This document shows, piece after piece, positions 59,928 through 64,000 of a stretch of 64,000 nt of DNA. Where the stretch lies: assembly GCA_030425145.1 (NCBI GenBank), contig JAUHVK010000003.1:167433-231432 (forward strand), written 5' to 3'. A model generated the notes under the pieces. It made no database searches and had not been told where the DNA came from. It saw nothing but the letters and a program-made list of their open reading frames with translations. The number at the start of each line of letters is the position of its first letter. Within the stretch, counting starts at the first letter, position 1. Both the position numbers and the translations under genes were made by a program. This DNA is from Alphaproteobacteria bacterium. GTDB taxonomy: Bacteria > Pseudomonadota > Alphaproteobacteria > Rhodobacterales > Rhodobacteraceae.

Positions 59928-61715
59928 TCAGTTCGAGGTGTTGATGATGCCCGTCAAATGCCGCGTTTCGACCTCAGGACGCAAGCCCAGAAGCGGGGCG
60001 ACGCGGCGTATCATTTCGGCGGCGACCGGCACAGCCGTCCAACCCGCCGTGCGGCGCGGTTTGGTGCCGCTGGTCTCGACCGGCTCGTCCAGCGTCACGA
60101 TCAGAACGTATTTCGGGTTGTCGGTCGGGAACACCGACGCGAAAGTGTTGATCACCTTGTCATCGTAATAGCCGCCGCCGCGCGGCTTGGGTTTGTCCGC
60201 CGTACCGGTCTTGCCGCCCACCGAATATCCCGGCACCTCGCCAAAGCTGGCCGTACCCTTGGTGACAACTTTCCGCAGCATATCAAGCGACTGCCGCGCG
60301 GTCTGTTCCGACATCAGGCGCGGTCCCAGCTTGGGCCCAGACTGCTTGAGCAGCGTCGGCTCCACCTTGTAGCCGCCATTGGCAATCGCCGCATAACCCG
60401 CCGCCAGATGCAGCGGACTCGACGACAGACCGTGACCATAGGAAATCGTCACGCTCGACAGCTCCGTCCAGCGCTGCGGCAGCAACGGTTTGCCACCTGC
60501 CGCTTCCACGATCTCCAACGAGGTCGGCTCAAAAAAGCCCAACCCCTTCAGGAATTCCTGCTGACGCTCTGTCCCAATGGCCAGCGCCAGACGCCCGGTT
60601 CCCCGGTTCGAGCTTTTGACGATGATGTCCGACACCGACAAAGGACCGTAATTCTTGTTGTTGAACTCGCCGATTTTGAACCCGCCAACCTTCATCGGCC
60701 CAGTTGTGTCGATTACGGTCTCGGGGTTCACCAGCCCGAGCTCCAATGCCTGCGCCGAAGTGAATATCTTGAAGGTCGAGCCAAGCTCATAAACCCCCTG
60801 AACCGCGCGGTTGAACAGCGGGCTGTCCGCCGCCTCGCCCTGTGTCAGTGGGCGTGGGCGGTCATTCGGGTCGAAATCCGGCAGCGACGCGATCGAGATG
60901 ACCTCGCCGGTATAGATGTCCATCAGGACGCTCGCCGCGCCTTTGGCATTCATCAGGCTCATACCGCCCTGAAGCACCCGCTCGGTCGCAGCCTGGATCG
61001 TCACATCCAGCGACAGCTCCAGTGGCGCGCCTTCGCGGGCCGGATTGCGCAGTTCTTCGTCAAAAAACTTCTCGATCCCCGCGGTGCCGATCACTTCGGC
61101 AGAATGCACCCCCTCACGGCCAAAGCTTGCGCCGCCCAGCACATGCGAGGCCAACGCGCCATTGGGGTAAAGGCGCATTTCGCGCGGCCCGAACAAAAGC
61201 CCCGGCTCACCTATGTCATGCACCTTTTGCTTCTGCTCCGGGCTCAGTTTTTTGCGCACCCACATGAACTTACGCTTGCCAGTGAAGTCTTTGCGCAAAC
61301 GTTCTTCGTTAAGCTCAGGGAAAATCTTGGCCAATTCCGTTGCAGTACGGATCGGATCGACCATCTGCTGCGGATGCGCATAAAGCGAGAAGGTCTCCAT
61401 ATTGGTCGCCAGAATGCGCCCCTGACGGTCCACGATATCGGCACGGCTGGCGATGATCGACGCCCCGCTGGCCTGCGCACGCGGCTCTTCCGGCTCAGAA
61501 GCCGCCAACGTGCCCATACGCGTGCCAACCACACCGAAGGCGCAAAAGAACATCACCGCCATCACCAGAAGCCGCCCCTCGGCCCGCGACCGCGCCTTGT
61601 CGCGCATCTGCTCATGGCGAATACGCAGATTCTCGCGTTCAATAGCGTCCGGGTTTTCGCCCTTGCGGCGGGCATCCAGAATGCGCGCCAAAGGCCGAAG
61701 CGGCGTGCGGATCAT
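59928..61715 (-). CDS. ftsI: Penicillin-binding protein 2/3-type transpeptidase FtsI
   Basis: Septal peptidoglycan transpeptidase. The 595-aa product has a cytoplasmic Arg/Glu-rich tail, one N-terminal membrane helix (residues ~47-66), the PBP dimer domain, and a transpeptidase domain with the active-site STFK (in ELGSTFKIF), SSN (in KSSNRGTG) and KTGTA (in GGKTGTADKP) motifs. Its first bases overlap the ftsL stop. It carries a C-terminal HLTG tail. Confidence 0.95.
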   Translation of the reverse strand: MIRTPLRPLARILDARRKGENPDAIERENLRIRHEQMRDKARSRAEGRLLVMAVMFFCAFGVVGTRMGTLAASEPEEPRAQASGASIIASRADIVDRQGRILATNMETFSLYAHPQQMVDPIRTATELAKIFPELNEERLRKDFTGKRKFMWVRKKLSPEQKQKVHDIGEPGLLFGPREMRLYPNGALASHVLGGASFGREGVHSAEVIGTAGIEKFFDEELRNPAREGAPLELSLDVTIQAATERVLQGGMSLMNAKGAASVLMDIYTGEVISIASLPDFDPNDRPRPLTQGEAADSPLFNRAVQGVYELGSTFKIFTSAQALELGLVNPETVIDTTGPMKVGGFKIGEFNNKNYGPLSVSDIIVKSSNRGTGRLALAIGTERQQEFLKGLGFFEPTSLEIVEAAGGKPLLPQRWTELSSVTISYGHGLSSSPLHLAAGYAAIANGGYKVEPTLLKQSGPKLGPRLMSEQTARQSLDMLRKVVTKGTASFGEVPGYSVGGKTGTADKPKPRGGGYYDDKVINTFASVFPTDNPKYVLIVTLDEPVETSGTKPRRTAGWTAVPVAAEMIRRVAPLLGLRPEVETRHLTGIINTSN

Positions 61716-62068
61716 GGTTCTTGCTCCTGTGCGCCTGCACTTGAAATCTCGATCGGGTCGGTAATCGTCAATTCCGGCGGCCGCGGATAGGCGATCTGAT
61801 CCACCCGCCCGAACTGGTCAGGCTCAAACGGCATCAGGCTCAGCCGTTCGAAATTCACCTCAGCCAGATCGCGCAGCCGGTCAGGCCGGTTGAGATAGGC
61901 CCATTCCGCCCGCAGCACCGCCAGACGCGCCCGCGCATCGGCGATATCGGCCCGCACGGCCTGCGCATCGCCCAGTGCCGCCTGTGTCTTGTAATTCTCG
62001 TGATAGGCCCAAAATGCGGCCCCGATCACCGTGAGAAACGTCAGCACATAGAGCAGAGACCGCATCAC
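61712..62068 (-). CDS. ftsL: Cell-division protein FtsL
   Basis: A 118-aa bitopic divisome protein with one N-terminal helix (residues 4-21, [18 protein letters not shown]) and a periplasmic coiled coil ([30 protein letters not shown]). Length, topology and place between rsmH and ftsI identify it. Overlaps both neighbours by 4 bases. Confidence 0.92.
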   Translation of the reverse strand: MMRSLLYVLTFLTVIGAAFWAYHENYKTQAALGDAQAVRADIADARARLAVLRAEWAYLNRPDRLRDLAEVNFERLSLMPFEPDQFGRVDQIAYPRPPELTITDPIEISSAGAQEQEP

Positions 62069-63057
62069 CGATCCTCCTTCAACAGTGGCAAGGCAATCTG
62101 CCCGGCATCAATGTCTCCCGCCGGCGCATCTGTGCGCCGCGCCACACGCAGCTTGGCCGAGCGCGACCGGGGATTGACCGCCAACTCGTCGTCATCCGGA
62201 CCCACCGCCTTGCGGGTCAAAATCTCGAATGCCGGGGTGTCTGCCTCGATTTCGGGCGCATAGCGGTTGGCCCGGCCAGCCTGCCCGCCCCGCGCCTGCA
62301 AAAAGCGTTTCACCATTCGGTCTTCGACCGAATGAAAGCTCACCACAGCCAGCAGCCCGCCGGGTTTCAAAACCCGTTCCGCCGCCATCAATCCCTGCAT
62401 CAACGCGCCGTACTCGTCATTCACCGCGATCCGCAACGCCTGAAAACTGCGTGTCGCCGGGTGCGATTGTCCGGGCTTGGGGCGCGGCAGGCAGGTCTCG
62501 ATGATCCCCGCCAACTCCAGTGTCCGTGTAATCGGGCTGATCTTGCGCGCGGCCACAATCGCCTTGGCGATCCGGCGCGATGCGCGCTCTTCGCCGTACG
62601 TATAAAGAATATCTGCGATATCGAACTCGTCAGCCGTGTTCACGATATCCGCAGCAGAAGGGCCATCCTGCCCCATCCGCATATCCAGCGGGCCATCCTT
62701 CATGAAGGAAAACCCACGCTCCGCCAGATCCAACTGCATCGACGACACGCCAAGGTCGAGGACAACCCCGTCCACATCCGACGCGATCTGATCCATCTCG
62801 GCAAAATTCCCGCGGTGCAGTTCGATGCGCCCGCCGAAATGGGGCAGCCACGCCGCCGCCATCTCATGCGCCAGCGGATCCCGGTCGATCCCGATCACCT
62901 TGTCAGCACCGGCCTCGATCAGCCCGCGCGCATAGCCACCAGCACCAAAGGTGCCATCAATCCAAACGCCCGTGACCGGCGCCACCGCCCGCAGGAGCGG
63001 AGCAAGAAGGACGGGAATGTGTGGGTCAGACGATGGGGTGTTAGCGGCAGCAGACAT
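62065..63057 (-). CDS. rsmH: 16S rRNA (cytosine(1402)-N(4))-methyltransferase
   Basis: SAM-dependent methylation of C1402 in 16S rRNA. The 330-aa product has [16 protein letters not shown], the SAM loop [28 protein letters not shown] and [16 protein letters not shown], the family signatures. It lies 6 bases downstream of mraZ. Confidence 0.97.
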   Translation of the reverse strand: MSAAANTPSSDPHIPVLLAPLLRAVAPVTGVWIDGTFGAGGYARGLIEAGADKVIGIDRDPLAHEMAAAWLPHFGGRIELHRGNFAEMDQIASDVDGVVLDLGVSSMQLDLAERGFSFMKDGPLDMRMGQDGPSAADIVNTADEFDIADILYTYGEERASRRIAKAIVAARKISPITRTLELAGIIETCLPRPKPGQSHPATRSFQALRIAVNDEYGALMQGLMAAERVLKPGGLLAVVSFHSVEDRMVKRFLQARGGQAGRANRYAPEIEADTPAFEILTRKAVGPDDDELAVNPRSRSAKLRVARRTDAPAGDIDAGQIALPLLKEDR

Positions 63058-63063
63058 CTCCGA

Positions 63064-63573
63064 TCAGCCCCCCGGTTGCTGATCCAGGAAGATGAGCGGA
63101 TCGACATCGTCGGGTAGCTCATCCAGCCACTCGTCGGTCGCGGCCTGTTCCTCGGCCTCGAAGGTTTCCGGATCCCAAATCTGGAATGTGTCGCCCGCGC
63201 CGATAAAGAACGCCTCGTTGCTCAGCCCGATCTTTTCGCGCAGCTTTGCGGGCAGAACCAGACGTCCGGTCTCATCGACGCTTGTCGCATGGGATTGGCC
63301 GTTGAACAGCCGTTGCAGCATCTTGCGCTCAACCGATCCACGCGGGAGCGCCTCGATCTTTTTATCCACCTCTTCGATGGCCTCGACCGTATAGCATTCA
63401 AGGTATTTCCGGCGCTTGTCGCCGTAAACAATAACCAACTCGGGATTAAGACCGTCGGTAAAGCCAGGATCACCTGCTTCGAGGACACGGCGAAACGAGG
63501 CCGGGATAGACACCCTGCCCTTACCATCAACCTTGTGATGGCTTTCACCTCTGAACCTCAGCCTGCGGGTCAC
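63064..63573 (-). CDS. mraZ: Transcriptional regulator MraZ
   Basis: AbrB-like regulator of the division cluster. The 169-aa product has two SpoVT/MraZ repeats: RFRGESHHKVDGKGRVSIPASFR and SVDETGRLVLPAKLREKIGL. It starts with GTG 63573 and an AGTAGGG ribosome-binding region. The leader contains a phased TGGG array and a long hairpin, fitting autoregulation plus an UpsM-type RNA. First gene of the mra operon, mraZ-rsmH-ftsL-ftsI-murE-murF-mraY. Confidence 0.95.
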   Translation of the reverse strand: MTRRLRFRGESHHKVDGKGRVSIPASFRRVLEAGDPGFTDGLNPELVIVYGDKRRKYLECYTVEAIEEVDKKIEALPRGSVERKMLQRLFNGQSHATSVDETGRLVLPAKLREKIGLSNEAFFIGAGDTFQIWDPETFEAEEQAATDEWLDELPDDVDPLIFLDQQPGG

Positions 63574-63609
63574 TGCCCTACTGGTCCTTTCACTTCCTCT
63601 TATCCCTGG

Positions 63610-63840
63610 AAACGGAAACGGCGGGTTGATCTGCTGCCACTGATCAACCCGCCGTCCGTGTCCCGTCTCCGGGAAGTCCGACTGCGCGCGCCACCTGGGG
63701 GGATGTCTGCTCGCCCGCGCGCCGGATCTCTGTGTTTGATGAAAGCGGGTGCCTGTATGAAACCTGCGTTTTTTATTGTCTGGATACCGCGTCGAGGTCT
63801 GTGCGCCTCGTTTGCTGTTCCTACTTCCATCTCATGCATT
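63610..63840 (-). ncRNA. UpsM-like sRNA/mraZ leader
   Basis: The mraZ leader extends at least 270 bases with no credible coding gene. Rhodobacter sphaeroides is reported to make the abundant sRNA UpsM from an unusually long leader before mraZ. The gene order and the terminator-like hairpin just upstream of mraZ suggest the same here. Ends and processing are inferred; the primary start was not located. Confidence 0.45.
63618..63655 (-). terminator. 14-bp perfect inverted repeat in the mraZ leader
   Basis: Arms ACGGCGGGTTGATC (63618-63631) and GATCAACCCGCCGT (63642-63655), loop of 10 bases. On the mraZ strand the stem is followed by GTTTCCGTTTCC, a weak T-run, so it could terminate a fraction of transcripts 45 bases before mraZ. 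Confidence 0.65.
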
Positions 63841-63885
63841 AGGGATGCCATGGGAAAGCATGGGTCGCAACAGTTTTTTATGGGA
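63841..63885 (+). promoter_or_regulatory. Phased TGGG array, candidate MraZ operator
   Basis: AGGGA (63841), TGGGA (63851), TGGGT (63861) and TGGGA (63881) repeat on a 10-base period; the 63871 slot is CAGTT. MraZ is known to bind TGGGN repeats separated by 5 bases. The repeats read on the strand opposite to mraZ and lie ~270 bases upstream of its start. Confidence 0.5.
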
Positions 63886-64000
63886 ATTTGCATCTAGATG
63901 CTGTTTCCCAAGAGGCTTCGACACTGCATCTTGAGTGGATTTAAATCGAATTCTTCAAAATAAGGCAGAAAGAGATCAGCCAAACACAAGATATAGACAG

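Noticed and set aside
1..64000. CRISPR arrays, insertion sequences, prophage, toxin-antitoxin or defence systems
   Set aside because: No spacer-repeat pattern, transposase, integrase or recognisable defence gene was seen on either strand.
63886..64000. Promoter for the mra operon in the last bases of the window
   Set aside because: Several TTG-type hexamers are present but none has a convincing partner at 16-18 bases, so no call was made.

Overview
The window is a 64-kb chromosomal segment of an alphaproteobacterium, most likely a marine member of the Roseobacter group (Rhodobacterales). Supporting this are the high GC content, alphaproteobacterial small families (DUF2842, DUF6324, DUF6476, DUF6524, UPF0262, MmcB), an alphaproteobacterial LexA box, a tRNA-His without G-1, and a long UpsM-like leader before the mraZ-led division cluster. 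There are no insertion sequences, prophages, CRISPR arrays or rRNA operons. Almost everything is core genome.

Layout. 0-8 kb: hflK (cut by the window edge), glutathione reductase, a TPR protein, rpiA, a 58-aa membrane protein, a glutathione transferase, L-serine ammonia-lyase, an EamA transporter and thiamine pyrophosphokinase. 8-19 kb: a 791-aa Asp/Glu-rich protein, purA, secG, pyrG, cutA, a glycosyltransferase, rlmJ, a secreted protein, and a TerB/PhnD-like pair. 19-29 kb: a polar amino-acid type ABC importer, then two glutamine-synthetase-like ligases around a glutamine amidotransferase, and an amine oxidase. This looks like uptake plus catabolism of a polyamine or related amine by gamma-glutamylation. 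29-34 kb: the polyhydroxyalkanoate cluster phaR, phaP, phaC and divergent phaZ, with PhaR operators of the form CTGC-N3-GCAG at each promoter. 34-40 kb: an orphan adenylate-forming ligase of different codon usage, an oxidoreductase, rpoH with a heat-shock-type promoter and a CtrA-like box, rluD, DUF6476, and an unassigned protein that resembles an NlpC/P60-type peptidase. 40-46.7 kb: tRNA-His, a GNAT, LexA-controlled mmcB, a probable 6S RNA, nusB-ribH-ribBX, a zinc-ribbon gene, rlmB and tRNA-Tyr. 46.8-55.5 kb: glycerate kinase, 5-oxoprolinase pxpB-C-A, then infA-maf-RNase E/G-yacG and four small-enzyme genes. 55.9-64 kb: mraZ-rsmH-ftsL-ftsI-murE-murF-mraY with its leader.

Most of the new information is regulatory. 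It includes PhaR boxes placed on the phaP and phaC promoters, a CtrA-type TTAA-N7-TTAA palindrome next to a sigma-32 promoter at rpoH, a helically phased TGGG array in the mraZ leader, a five-copy CGTAC array ahead of ribBX, a 16-bp palindrome before the glutamylation genes, and several start codons with no Shine-Dalgarno that sit where transcription is predicted to begin. No clearly new multi-gene system was found. The best candidates for new biology are the NlpC/P60-like protein at 39.6 kb, the acidic protein at 8.4 kb and the orphan ligase at 34.4 kb.
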